Notes under the pieces: model-generated
Databases searched by the model: none
The model's input: the letters and a program-made list of their open reading frames with translations, nothing else
What the model was told of the DNA's origin: nothing
In this document: piece after piece, positions 41,226 to 49,960 of the stretch
Layout: each line of letters opens with the position of its first letter
Position numbering within the stretch: the stretch's first letter is position 1
Assembly: GCA_963703045.1 (NCBI GenBank)
Contig: OY969782.1
Location: forward strand, 1,364,001 to 1,428,000
Length of the DNA: 64,000 bases
Reading direction: 5' to 3'
From: Miltoncostaea sp963703045
GTDB taxonomy: Bacteria; Actinomycetota; Thermoleophilia; Miltoncostaeales; Miltoncostaeaceae
Translations under genes and position numbers: made by a program

Positions 41226-41441
41226 TCACGTGGACCGGCGGCGCAGGGCGTCGGGCTTGTGAGCGGCCCGGGCACCCGTCTTCGCGCTCTCGACGAGGTA
41301 CTGGGGCTCGTCGGACGACGCGGCCACGGTGTGCCCCTCGATCGAGGTGCGGGCGGTCAGCTTGCGCACCACGGTGCCGTGGGTCGTGCCCTGCGAGGTG
41401 TTCCACTCGACCTCGTCGCCCCGCGAGAACTCGTCGGCCAT
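41226..41441 (-). CDS. DUF2945 / TUDOR-like small protein
   Basis: 71 residues: FSRGDEVEWNTSQGTTHGTV, then VRKLTARTSIEGHTVAASSD and EPQYLVESAKTGARAAHKPD. This matches the hypervirulence-associated TUDOR-like domain proteins (DUF2945), whose function is unknown. CGAGGAG precedes ATG 41441. It lies immediately upstream of alkA. Confidence 0.8.
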   Translation of the reverse strand: MADEFSRGDEVEWNTSQGTTHGTVVRKLTARTSIEGHTVAASSDEPQYLVESAKTGARAAHKPDALRRRST

Positions 41442-41533
41442 CGTCGCTCCTCGGTCGCTGTCGGGTGGGGATACCCGCCGGTCGGCATCCCGATCCACGG
41501 TTGGGATGGCCCCCACCGGGGCACCCGTGCGGC

Positions 41534-42406
41534 ATGGGACGACTCGATGACAAGGTGGCCATCGTCACCGGCGGCGGCGCGGGCATCGGCGAGGCCGTGG
41601 TGCTCAAGCTCGCGTCGGAGGGGGCGCGCGTGCTCGTGAGCGGGCTCGACGACGACCCGATCGACGACGTCGCGCGCACCGCGGCGGGCATCGGGCCCGG
41701 CGCGCTCGCGTGCGCGGGCGATCTGGGCGACGACGGCGTGGCGGAGCGCTGCGTCGCGGCGGCGCTCGAGGAGTGGGGCCGCCTCGACATCGTCGTGAAC
41801 AACGCGGCGACCGAGGCCGACCGCATGTGCCGGGCCGACGAGATGCCCGTGGACGAGCTCGACCGGCTCTACCGCGCCAACGCCCGATCGGTGGTGCTCA
41901 TGACGCGGGCGGCCCTGCCCGCGCTGCGCGAGAGCCGCGGCGTGGTGCTCACGGCGGGCAGCACGGCCGGCGTCTCGGGCATCCCCAACATGGCGATCTA
42001 CGGCGCGACGAAGGGCTTCGCGGCCTCGTTCACCCTCGGCGTCGCCGCCGAGTCGGCCCCCGACGGGGTGCGCGCCGTGGTCGTCGTGCCCGGCCCCACC
42101 GACACCGGCCAGACGCGCCCCGAGGCCGGCCCGCACACCGAGGAGGCCGCGCAGACCATCGTCGACTCCACCATCGTCGGCCGCCGCGCCACGGTCGAGG
42201 AGGTGGCGAACGTCTACGCCTTCCTCGCCAGCGACGAGGCCAGCTTCGTCACGGGGGTCGTCTGGGTCGTCGACGGCGGGGTCGGCATCTCGCGCGGTCT
42301 CCCCGGGCGCCGCGGCGACATGCCCGCGCCGCCCCTCTCGCTGCCGGTGCGCCACTCGCTCGAGGGCTTCGCACACGATCGGGGCGAAAAGCCCGGGGAG
42401 GACTGA
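41534..42406 (+). CDS. Short-chain dehydrogenase/reductase (SDR)
   Basis: 290 residues with TGGGAGIGEAVVLKLASEGA (nucleotide-binding), NNAATEADR, the catalytic Ser in TAGSTAGVSGIPN and YGATK (Tyr and Lys). The C-terminal tail PLSLPVRHSLEGFAH is longer than usual. Substrate is unknown. ATG 41534 is divergent from DUF2945. Two redox genes follow on the same strand with short gaps, so they probably form an operon. Confidence 0.86.
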   Translation: MGRLDDKVAIVTGGGAGIGEAVVLKLASEGARVLVSGLDDDPIDDVARTAAGIGPGALACAGDLGDDGVAERCVAAALEEWGRLDIVVNNAATEADRMCRADEMPVDELDRLYRANARSVVLMTRAALPALRESRGVVLTAGSTAGVSGIPNMAIYGATKGFAASFTLGVAAESAPDGVRAVVVVPGPTDTGQTRPEAGPHTEEAAQTIVDSTIVGRRATVEEVANVYAFLASDEASFVTGVVWVVDGGVGISRGLPGRRGDMPAPPLSLPVRHSLEGFAHDRGEKPGED

Positions 42407-42412
42407 CCGACC

Positions 42413-43468
42413 ATGGGCGTCATCGACTCGATCCGCGGCCTCATGTGGGCGCGGCGCAACCAGCCCGACGACATCGCATACGTGATGGGCGCGTCGCACG
42501 AGCGCTTCGCTCCCGACGACCTGCTGCGCCAGGCGGTGCTCGCCGAGCGGGCCGGCTTCGACGGCATCGCCGCGAGCGACCACATCACGCCGTGGTGGGA
42601 GCCGGGATCGCCCTCGCCGGCCTACTGCGGGAACGCCTGGGTCTGGCTCGGGGCGGCCGGCCAGGCGACGCGCGAGATCTCGATCGGAACCGGCGTGACC
42701 GGGCTGGTGCACCGCTACAACCCGGTCGTCGTGGCGCAGCAGCTCGCGACCCTCGAGGTCATGTTCCCGGGCCGGGCGTATCTCGGCGCCGGATCGAGCG
42801 AGGCGATGAACGAGACGCCCGCCGGCATGGAGTGGCCGAGCACGGGCGAGCAGCTCCGGCGCACCGAGGAGTCGCTCGAGATCATCACCCGGCTGCTGGA
42901 CGGCGAGACGGTGACCTACCGCGGCGAGTACTTCCGCACCGAGGGGGCGCGGCTCTACCTGCGTCCCGAGCGGCGCCCGCCCGTGTACCTGTCGGCGTTC
43001 CACGAGGGTGCCGCCGAGCTCGCGGGGCGCCTGACGGATGGCGTCTGGACCCTCGCCGACCCGACCTCCGCGCCCGGCATCCTGGCCGCGTACCGCCGCG
43101 GGTGCGAGGAGGCGGGACGTGCGCCGGGAGAGGTCATCCTGCAGAGCCTCGCCTCGGTGGCCGCGACCGACGACGAGGCGCTCGCGAGCAGCCGCGAGTG
43201 GAAGGCCAGCCTCGCCGACGAGCTGTACACCGACGACGTCCACGTGCCGGGCGACATCCAGGCCCGCAGCGAGGACGTCTCGGACCGCCAGTTCACCACC
43301 GCCAACCTCGTGTCGGCCGACCCCGACTCGCACGTTCGCAAGCTGAAGTTGCTGCGCGAGCTGGGCGCCACCGCGATCGTGCTGGTCAACGCCTCCGGAG
43401 CCGACCCCACGGCGATGATCGATCTCTACGGCGCCGAGGTGCTGCCCCGCCTGCGCGGCGGGGACTGA
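42413..43468 (+). CDS. LLM-class F420-dependent oxidoreductase (TIGR03557/FGD-like)
   Basis: 351 residues: GFDGIAASDHITPWWEPGSP, the NAWVWLGAAGQATREISIGT strand, VHRYNPVVVAQQLATLEVMF and AYLGAGSSEAMNETPAG. These match the FGD-related LLM group (F420-dependent glucose-6-phosphate dehydrogenase-like), although the true substrate may differ. It lies six bases after the SDR gene and five before the FAD disulphide-type oxidoreductase gene, a tight redox operon. Start ATG 42413. Confidence 0.87.
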   Translation: MGVIDSIRGLMWARRNQPDDIAYVMGASHERFAPDDLLRQAVLAERAGFDGIAASDHITPWWEPGSPSPAYCGNAWVWLGAAGQATREISIGTGVTGLVHRYNPVVVAQQLATLEVMFPGRAYLGAGSSEAMNETPAGMEWPSTGEQLRRTEESLEIITRLLDGETVTYRGEYFRTEGARLYLRPERRPPVYLSAFHEGAAELAGRLTDGVWTLADPTSAPGILAAYRRGCEEAGRAPGEVILQSLASVAATDDEALASSREWKASLADELYTDDVHVPGDIQARSEDVSDRQFTTANLVSADPDSHVRKLKLLRELGATAIVLVNASGADPTAMIDLYGAEVLPRLRGGD

Positions 43469-43472
43469 GCGC

Positions 43473-44813
43473 GTGCCCGACTTCGACGTGGTCGTGATCG
43501 GCTCGGGCTCCGGGGGACGCGCGGTCGCGGGGCGCCTCGCCGACGCGGGCGTCGCCGTGGCGATGGTCGAGCAGGAGCTGGTCGGCGGCGAGTGCCCGTA
43601 CTGGGCCTGCATGCCCAGCAAGGCCCTGCTGCGCCCGGTCGAGGCCGTCGCCGCCGCCCGGCGGATTCCCGGCGTCACGGCCGACGTCGCCGACTGGAGC
43701 GCGATCGTGGCGTTCCGCGACACGGTCGTCCACGGACGTGACGACGGCGGCAAGGTCGAGCGGTACGAGGGACGCGGGGTCACCATCCTGCGCGGCCGCG
43801 GCGCTCTCGACGGCCCCGGGGCGGTCACGGTCGACGGTCGCCGCATCACCGCGCCGAAGGTGGTGATCGCCACGGGCAGCGAGGCCGTCCGGCCCCCCAT
43901 CGAGGGCCTCGAGGACGTCGGCGCATGGACCAACCGCGAGGCGATGGAGCTGCGGGAGGTCCCGGCGAGCGCGGTCGTGCTCGGGGGCGGACCCGTCGGC
44001 GTCGAGATCGGCCAGATGCTGTCGCGATACGGGGCCGACGTGACGATCGCCGATCCGGCGCCGCGCCTGCTGGTCGGCGAGGACCCGCGGGTGTCGGAGC
44101 TGCTGGCGCGGGCCCTCGCGGCGGAGGGCATCGAGCTCGCGCTCGGATCGGAGGCGACGCGGGTCGCGCGCGACGGGTCGATGACCCGGGTGACGCTCGA
44201 CGACGGCAGCGAGCGCCGGGTCGAGCGGGTGGTGGTGGCGACCGGCCGGGCCCCCCGCACCGACGGCATCGGACTCGAGACGGTCGGCATCGCGCCGGGC
44301 GACGAGGGCATCTCGGTCGACTCCCGGTGCCGGGCGGCGGAGGGCGTCTGGGCGCTCGGCGACGTGACGGACGTCGGGCAGTTCACCCACGTCGCCTCCT
44401 ACCAGGGGCGGATCGTGTGCGCCGACATCCTCGGCGAGCCTCTCGAGGCCGACTACTCGGCGATCCCCCGCTCGGTCTTCTGCGACCCCGAGGTCGCGGC
44501 GGTCGGCCTGACGGCCGACGAGGCCCGCGAGCGGGGCATGGACGTGGCGACCGCGACCGTCGACCTGGGCGACCTCGAGCGGAGCTCGACCTACGGGGGC
44601 GACCCCGGGGGATGCGTCGGCCTGGTCGCCGACCGCGGGGCGGGGGTGGTGGTCGGCGCCCACGCCGTCGGCCCCCTCGCGTCGGAGTGGATGCACATGG
44701 CGGTGCTGGCCGTCCGCGCCCGCGTCCCGGTCGAGGTGCTGCGCGACGTCATCGCGCAGTTCCCGACCTTCGCCGAGAGCCTCGTGACCGCTGCGCGGCA
44801 GCTCGAGATGTAG
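43473..44813 (+). CDS. FAD pyridine-nucleotide-disulphide-type oxidoreductase lacking the catalytic His
   Basis: 446 residues. FAD motif VVVIGSGSGGRAVAGRLADA, the redox-active Cys pair in GGECPYWACMPSKALL (C-x4-C), NAD(P) motif VVLGGGPVGVEIGQML, and the C-terminal dimer domain are present. In lipoamide, glutathione or mercuric reductases the tail has His-Pro-Thr...Glu. Here it reads QFPTFAES, so the base His is Phe. It may therefore act on a non-disulphide acceptor or rely on another residue. The start is GTG 43473, five bases after the LLM stop. Confidence 0.82.
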   Translation: MPDFDVVVIGSGSGGRAVAGRLADAGVAVAMVEQELVGGECPYWACMPSKALLRPVEAVAAARRIPGVTADVADWSAIVAFRDTVVHGRDDGGKVERYEGRGVTILRGRGALDGPGAVTVDGRRITAPKVVIATGSEAVRPPIEGLEDVGAWTNREAMELREVPASAVVLGGGPVGVEIGQMLSRYGADVTIADPAPRLLVGEDPRVSELLARALAAEGIELALGSEATRVARDGSMTRVTLDDGSERRVERVVVATGRAPRTDGIGLETVGIAPGDEGISVDSRCRAAEGVWALGDVTDVGQFTHVASYQGRIVCADILGEPLEADYSAIPRSVFCDPEVAAVGLTADEARERGMDVATATVDLGDLERSSTYGGDPGGCVGLVADRGAGVVVGAHAVGPLASEWMHMAVLAVRARVPVEVLRDVIAQFPTFAESLVTAARQLEM

Positions 44814-44857
44814 GTTCCGCGGCCCACCGGGTGGGACGCCCCTATCATCGCCCGGAC

Positions 44858-45119
44858 GTGTCCGCCCCGCCCCCATCCGGGACCCCTCCACGCTCGCCGC
44901 GACGCGGGGGACCGACCCGTTCGACGAGGAGCAGATCGAGGCGTTCGACCGCCTGACGGCCCTGGCGTCGGCACGGCCGGCCTCTCGGGTGTGCTGGAGG
45001 GCTGCGTCGGCCTCGATGCGGACACGATCGCCACGCGCATCGGCATCGCGGTGCGCGCGCACGGCGGCCCGGTGGCGACCGACGACATCGCCCTGCTGGT
45101 GCTGCGCCGCCGGGACTGA
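44858..45119 (+). pseudogene. Remnant of a SpoIIE/PP2C phosphatase 3' end
   Basis: The last 46 codons before the TGA at 45117-45119 read GLSGVLEGCVGLDADTIATR and VRAHGGPVATDDIALLVLRR, which is the end of a SpoIIE-type phosphatase domain. The metal-binding core upstream is absent. A short acidic piece (DPFDEEQIEAFDRLTALA) sits in another frame just before. No start fits. I read it as a decayed fragment. It occupies the 316-base gap between the FAD oxidoreductase and zwf. Confidence 0.4.
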
Positions 45120-45129
45120 GCCGCGTGCG

Positions 45130-46599
45130 CTAGGTCGTCCCGCGCCAGCGGCGCTCGAACGGCAGGCGCCACGCGCGCTGCCCCAGCAGGCCGTGCATCG
45201 CGCGCGGACCCCACGAGCCCGCCGGGTACGACATCACCTGGGGCGGATCGTCGAGAAGGGCCTGCGAGACCTCCCACAGCCGCTCGATGCCCCGCGCGTG
45301 GGCGAACAGGGTGTGGTCGCCCATCATCGCGTCGTAGATCAGGCGCTCGTAGGCCTCGAGCACGTCCACGTGGTTGCGGTCCTCCGCCAGCGAGAACTGC
45401 AGGCTCTGCTTGACCAGCCGCATCCCCGGCCCCGGGCGCTTGCCGTAGAACGACAGCGACAGACGCGACGCCTCGGCGAGATCGAACGTGAGGTGGTCGG
45501 GGCCGAACTGCCCCACCCCCGACCCGGCCGGGAACATGCTGCGCGGCGGCTCCTTGAAGGCGATCGAGATGATCCGCGCGCCCTCGGCCATGCGCTTGCC
45601 GGTGCGCAGGTAGAAGGGGACCCCCGACCACCGCCAGTTGTCGACGAAGCAGCGCAGCGCGACGAAGGTCTCGGTCTGGGAATCGGAGGCCACGCCGTCC
45701 TCGTCGCGGTATCCCTCGTACTGCCCGCGCACCACGTCCTCGCACCGGATCGGCATCATCGAGCGGAAGACCTTGTTCTTCTCCTCGCCGATCGCGTCGG
45801 GCTCCAGGGCCGTCGGGGGCTCCATGGCGGTGAAGGCCAGCACCTGGAACAGGTGGGTCACGACCATGTCGCGGTACGCCCCGGTGGCCTCGTAGAAGCC
45901 GGCGCGCCCCTCCACCCCGAGCGCCTCGGGCACGTCGATCTGGATGTGGTCGATGTTGTTGCGGTTCCAGATCGGCTCGAACAGACCGTTGGCGAAGCGC
46001 AGCGCCAGGATGTTCTGCGCCGCCTCCTTGCCGAGGAAGTGGTCGATGCGGAACACCTGGTCCTCGCGCAGCACCGTCTGGACCATGGCGTTGAGCCCGC
46101 GCGCGCTGGCCAGGTCGGTGCCGAACGGCTTCTCCATGATCACGCGGGCGCGCTCGACCAGGGAGGCGTCGCGCAGCTGGTGGATGACGGTGGGCGCCGC
46201 CGACGGCGGCACGCTCAGGTAGTGGAGGTAGCGCGGAGCCCCGCCGAGCGACTCGCGGGCGGCCGCGGCGGCCCGCACCAGCGAGGGGGTGCCCTCGTTC
46301 AGATCGACGTACGACAGCCGGCGGGCGAAGGTGGCCCAGTCGGCCTCGGAGACCGCGTGCCGGCCGAACTCGTCCCACGCCGACCGCGCCATCGCCCGGA
46401 AGCCGTCGTCGCCGAGCGGTCCGAGCGACGCCCCGACGATGCGGAACTCGGGCATCAGCCCGGCCCCGGTCAGGTGCAGCAGGCCGGGCAGCAGCTTGCG
46501 CCGGGCGAGGTCGCCGGTCGCTCCGAACAGCACGATCACGTACGGCTCGAGCGGCGCGATCGCCGAGGTGGCGACGTCTCCTGGATCCTCGTTGATCAT
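45130..46599 (-). CDS. zwf: Glucose-6-phosphate dehydrogenase
   Basis: 489 residues. NAD(P) motif VIVLFGATGDLARRKLLPGL, the active-site block RIDHFLGKEAAQNILALRF (about residue 183) with its catalytic His, and the C-terminal beta+alpha domain are all present, with normal length. It oxidises glucose 6-phosphate to 6-phosphogluconolactone, supplying NADPH. Start ATG 46599 was chosen because the 29-residue upstream extension is Pro/Gly-rich and not homologous. F420-dependent enzymes lie nearby, but none of them appears coupled to it. Confidence 0.93.
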   Translation of the reverse strand: MINEDPGDVATSAIAPLEPYVIVLFGATGDLARRKLLPGLLHLTGAGLMPEFRIVGASLGPLGDDGFRAMARSAWDEFGRHAVSEADWATFARRLSYVDLNEGTPSLVRAAAAARESLGGAPRYLHYLSVPPSAAPTVIHQLRDASLVERARVIMEKPFGTDLASARGLNAMVQTVLREDQVFRIDHFLGKEAAQNILALRFANGLFEPIWNRNNIDHIQIDVPEALGVEGRAGFYEATGAYRDMVVTHLFQVLAFTAMEPPTALEPDAIGEEKNKVFRSMMPIRCEDVVRGQYEGYRDEDGVASDSQTETFVALRCFVDNWRWSGVPFYLRTGKRMAEGARIISIAFKEPPRSMFPAGSGVGQFGPDHLTFDLAEASRLSLSFYGKRPGPGMRLVKQSLQFSLAEDRNHVDVLEAYERLIYDAMMGDHTLFAHARGIERLWEVSQALLDDPPQVMSYPAGSWGPRAMHGLLGQRAWRLPFERRWRGTT

Positions 46600-47022
46600 C
46601 TGCGGGGCGACGCTACCGGCCGGGGCGGACGTTCCCGGTGGGCCCGAGGGCCCGACCGCGGGCCCGCGCGTGGGCCGCGGCGGCACCGGGCGTCCGGTCG
46701 GTGCCGCTCCACGAGCGCACGGCGGCGGCGGCGGGCCCGACGCACCTGGGCCGGTGGGCCCCCCGCACGGTTAGTACGGCGACGCGATGCGGACCGGGTG
46801 GGATGTCGTGCCACCGCGGCCGCCGAGGTGCGTTCCTGGCAGGAGACATAACCATTTCGCAGCCCGCACCGCCGGCCGTCGCGCGATGCCGCTCCGGCCG
46901 GTCGTGGACGGGGCGACGAAGGGACAGGAGCCCGGACCAGACGCCTACCTGTTTGGGGGGCGCCCCACCCCCCGCCCCCGGGGCTTACTTGCCCTCTCAC
47001 GGAGAAGGCGGGAGGACGCGAC
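46600..47022. other. Gene-free stretch between zwf and GT2
   Basis: 423 bases upstream of both divergent genes. It holds a G/C-run hairpin (GGGGGG at 46955-46960 pairing with CCCCCC at 46968-46973) about 50 bases before the GT2 start, followed by GGGCTTACTTGCCC. This may be a structured 5' leader of the GT2 mRNA. No plausible protein or known riboswitch was recognised. Confidence 0.35.
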
Positions 47023-47883
47023 GTGTTCGAGAGCGATCCGGTCATCAGCCCCGACGACGAGATCGTCCCCGACCCCTGGTTCGGCATCTCCGGCACCCGG
47101 CGCCCGCGGCGCGTGCGGGTCAGCGTCGTCGTGCCCACGCTCGACGAGGCGCTGAACCTGCCGCACGTGCTCCCCCACATCCCGTCCTGGGTGGACGAGG
47201 TGATCCTGGTAGACGGCAACTCGAAGGACGACACGATCGCGGTCGCCCGTGCGCTGATGCCGGACATCCGGGTGATCGGACAGGACCGTCCCGGCAAGGG
47301 GGCCGCCCTGCAGGCCGGCTTCGCCGCCGCCCGCGGCGACATCATCGTGACCCTCGACGCCGACGGATCGACCGACCCGCGTGAGATACCCGCGTTCGTG
47401 GGCACCCTGCTCGCGGGCGCCGACTACGCGAAGGGCTCGCGCTTCGCCCAGGGCGGTGGCACGGACGACATGGAGCGGTTCCGCAGGGTCGGCAACTGGG
47501 CCCTGCGCTCGACCGTCCGGCTCGCGTTCGGCGGCCGCTACTCCGACCTCTGCTACGGCTACAACGCCTTCTGGCGGCACGTGGTGCCGACGATCTCGGG
47601 CGACGCCGACGGCTTCGAGATCGAGACCCTGATGAACGTCCGGGTGCTGGCCGCCGGCCTGAAGGTCAGCGAGGTGCCGAGCCACGAGGGCCGCCGCATC
47701 AACGGCGAGAGCCACCTGCGCACCGTCAGCGACGGCTGGAGGGTGCTGCGCACGATCGTTCGCGAGGGCAACGCCCACCGGCGCCGCGGCCGGCGAGCCG
47801 CCCGGACCGTGCTCGCACCGGTGCCCGCGCGGTACGTCGGAGATGTGGCGGGCGCGCGCGCGCGGATGGACCCGAGGACCTGA
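47023..47883 (+). CDS. Glycosyltransferase family 2
   Basis: 286 residues of the GT-A fold: SVVVPTLDEALNLPHVLPHI, EVILVDGNSKDDTIAVARAL, the metal site TLDADGSTDPREIPAF (DxD), then GSRFAQGGGTDDMERFRRVG. It resembles dolichol-phosphate-mannose-synthase-like or polyprenyl-sugar transferases that lack C-terminal membrane helices. The donor and acceptor are unknown. GGGAGGACG precedes GTG 47023. No glycan cluster surrounds it. Confidence 0.85.
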   Translation: MFESDPVISPDDEIVPDPWFGISGTRRPRRVRVSVVVPTLDEALNLPHVLPHIPSWVDEVILVDGNSKDDTIAVARALMPDIRVIGQDRPGKGAALQAGFAAARGDIIVTLDADGSTDPREIPAFVGTLLAGADYAKGSRFAQGGGTDDMERFRRVGNWALRSTVRLAFGGRYSDLCYGYNAFWRHVVPTISGDADGFEIETLMNVRVLAAGLKVSEVPSHEGRRINGESHLRTVSDGWRVLRTIVREGNAHRRRGRRAARTVLAPVPARYVGDVAGARARMDPRT

Positions 47884-47891
47884 CGGTGCCG

Positions 47892-47924
47892 ACGCGGTGC
47901 CCCGCCACCGGCGGGGCACCGCGT
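47892..47924. terminator. Perfect 15-bp bidirectional terminator
   Basis: Arms 47892-47906 (ACGCGGTGCCCCGCC) and 47910-47924 are exact reverse complements with only a three-base loop. It lies between the GT2 gene and the convergent Pro-rich gene. Confidence 0.7.
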
Positions 47925-47925
47925 C

Positions 47926-48126
47926 TCACGCCTCGATCTGAGGTGTCGGTACCGGGTCGGGCTGCGGTATGACGGGATCGTCGGGCGGCCACGGCTCGGG
48001 CACGCGGGCGGGGCCGGGCACCGGGTCGGGGACGGGGTCGGGCCCCGGCTCCGGGATGTCCGGGGGGCTCGGCTCGGGGATGCTCGGCGGAGTCGGGAAG
48101 GGCTCGGGTATCGGCTGCGTGGTCAT
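47926..48126 (-). CDS. Small proline/acid-rich low-complexity protein (66 aa)
   Basis: Composed almost wholly of Pro with Asp, Glu, Val and Ile in PEP/PDP units, for example PSPPDIPEPGPDPVPDPVPG. It has no hydrophobic segment. GGAGGGG sits two to three bases before ATG 48126. It is probably extended and disordered, perhaps cell-wall or surface-associated. Role is unknown. It is divergent from an acidic 56-residue gene across a short 90-base promoter region. Confidence 0.55.
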   Translation of the reverse strand: MTTQPIPEPFPTPPSIPEPSPPDIPEPGPDPVPDPVPGPARVPEPWPPDDPVIPQPDPVPTPQIEA

Positions 48127-48216
48127 GTCCCCTCCATACCCGCCCCCGACGGGGCGTTCACCCCGGGCGTGGAGCGGGAACCTGCATCCCGACCGTCCCG
48201 CCCCCGAGGAGGCACC

Positions 48217-48387
48217 GTGCAGAAGGATCCCGAGGAGACCCCGGCGAACGACGACCGCGCGCCCGGCGTGCCGCCCCACCAGCCGCGCCCGGATACCGCC
48301 GAGAACGAGGACGAGCGGGTCGAGGAGGGCGCCGAGGAGTCGTTCCCGAGCTCCGACCCGCCCGCCACCGGGGGGCCCGGGATCTGA
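48217..48387 (+). CDS. Small acidic protein with ESFPSSDPPA motif (56 aa)
   Basis: It ends RVEEGAEESFPSSDPPATGG. The AEESFPxSDPPA motif recurs in many tiny bacterial proteins of unknown function that are often linked to stress. It is hydrophilic with no fold prediction by eye. A perfect AGGAGG lies six bases before GTG 48217. It is divergent from the Pro-rich gene. Confidence 0.6.
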   Translation: MQKDPEETPANDDRAPGVPPHQPRPDTAENEDERVEEGAEESFPSSDPPATGGPGI

Positions 48388-48628
48388 GACACCGTCACCC
48401 GCCGATCCGGGCGGGGGGACGGATCGCCGGGGTGAGTCGCGATGGGGAGCGCCCCGGGGGCACCCTCCCGGGCGGCTCCGAATCCCGCCTCACGCGGCGC
48501 TTTCTGGCCCCCGCGACCCCGATCGGCGGGTGAATCGGGCCCCCATGTGGCCCGTCCTGGTGCGGTGATCGCGCGGATCGTCCGCCGCGCTCGGCTATCA
48601 TCGTCGGCGTGAACACCTCCTCGGGCCG
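48388..48628. other. Gene-free stretch upstream of CNNM gene
   Basis: 241 bases. It contains GGATCTGAG, GGGCGGGGGGA and a GTGAACACC just before the CNNM start. An out-of-frame GTG at 48609 opens only an eight-codon frame. No convincing promoter, RNA or protein was identified. Confidence 0.3.
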
Positions 48629-49960
48629 TTGACGAACGCGGTCCAGATCGCCGCGGCACTCCTGTTGGTGCTGCTGAACGGCTTCTTCGTCGCCGCAGAG
48701 TTCTCTCTTGCGCGCGCGCGGATGACCCGTCTCGACCAGCTCGCCGACCAGGGACGGGGCGGCGCCGTGCTGGCGCGGGAGCAGGTGCGGCACATCGACC
48801 GCTATCTGGCCGCATGTCAGCTCGGCATCACGCTGGCCAGCCTGGGGCTCGGCTGGCTCGGTGAGCCGGCCTTCGCCCAGCTGATCGAGCCGTTGCTCGA
48901 CGCGGTCGGTCTCGGGTCGTCGAGCGCCACCCTCACCGCGGTCGTCCTCGCCTTCGTCATCATCACCGTCCTGCACGTGGTGATCGGCGAGCTCGCGCCG
49001 AAGACCGTGGCGATCCAGCGGGCCGAGGCCACGGCGCTGAGCATCGCGCGCCCACTCGAGTGGTTCCGGGTGCTGTTCTCCCCCTTCATCGCGGTGATGA
49101 ACGGCGCCGGCAATGCGCTGGTGCGGTCGCTCGGGGTCGAGCCGGCCACCGAGAGCGAGCTCGCCTCGACGCCGGAGGACCTCCAGATCCTCATCGCCCA
49201 GAGCGAGGAGGGCGGCGCGATCGAGCCCGAGGAGGCCGACATGCTGGAGGGCGTGTTCGGGCTGCAGGACAGCCTGACGCGCGACATCATGACCCCGCGC
49301 CCCGAGGTCACCACGCTCGTCGCCGACGCGCCGGTGCGGGTGGCCCTGACACAGGCGCTCGGCACCCGGCACAGCCGCTTCCCGGTGCTCAACGGCGACG
49401 GGGTGCTCGGCATCGTCCACCTCAGCCAGCTCGCCCGCGGCCTGCTGGAGAACGGCGAGGACGCGCCGGTGCGCGGCCTGGCCGGGCCGGCGCTGTTCGT
49501 GCCCGAGACCCAGCCGGTCGACGACCTGCTGCGACAACTCCAGGCGCGACGCGCGTCGCTCGCGGTCGTGCTCGACGAGTACGGCGACTTCGCGGGCGTC
49601 GTGACGGTGGAGGACGTCATCGAGGAGATCGTCGGCGAGATCGACGACGAGCGCGACCGCGCGCCCGCGGTCGACCAGCGTCCCGACGGCCGGCTGATCG
49701 TGCGCGGCCACGTCCCGATCGAGGACCTCACCGACCACGGGGTCGAGCTGGTCGACGACACGGTGACGAGCGTCGGGGGCCTCGTCTTCACCCGCCTCGG
49801 GCGACTGCCGCGCACCGGCGACACGGTGACCGCCGACGGCTGGCAGCTCACCGTCGAGGCGACCCGCGGCACGCGGGTGGTGCTCGTCGCGATCGAGCCG
49901 GCCGACGAGCACGACGCGGACGACGGCGACGCGGGCGACGCGGGCGACGCCGACTCCTAG
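48629..49960 (+). CDS. CNNM/CorC-type hemolysin-family membrane protein
   Basis: 443 residues. A DUF21/CNNM membrane domain (AAALLLVLLNGFFVAAEFSL, ACQLGITLASLGLGWLGEPA) is followed by two CBS domains and a CorC_HlyC tail containing DDTVTSVGGLVFTRLGRLPR. Members move Mg2+ or Co2+ or maintain magnesium. The very end is an Asp/Gly/Ala acidic repeat (DADDGDAGDAGDADS). The start is TTG at 48629, as no ATG or GTG suits the helix 1 boundary. Confidence 0.87.
   Translation: MTNAVQIAAALLLVLLNGFFVAAEFSLARARMTRLDQLADQGRGGAVLAREQVRHIDRYLAACQLGITLASLGLGWLGEPAFAQLIEPLLDAVGLGSSSATLTAVVLAFVIITVLHVVIGELAPKTVAIQRAEATALSIARPLEWFRVLFSPFIAVMNGAGNALVRSLGVEPATESELASTPEDLQILIAQSEEGGAIEPEEADMLEGVFGLQDSLTRDIMTPRPEVTTLVADAPVRVALTQALGTRHSRFPVLNGDGVLGIVHLSQLARGLLENGEDAPVRGLAGPALFVPETQPVDDLLRQLQARRASLAVVLDEYGDFAGVVTVEDVIEEIVGEIDDERDRAPAVDQRPDGRLIVRGHVPIEDLTDHGVELVDDTVTSVGGLVFTRLGRLPRTGDTVTADGWQLTVEATRGTRVVLVAIEPADEHDADDGDAGDAGDADS

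Noticed and set aside
46613..46855. 80-codon minus frame upstream of zwf
   Set aside because: It is Arg/Pro/Ala-rich, has no ribosome-binding site and resembles no family; it was read as non-coding.
46955..46994. Possible riboswitch in the GT2 leader
   Set aside because: The G/C-run hairpin does not match any riboswitch consensus I know. It was kept only as part of a structured gene-free stretch.
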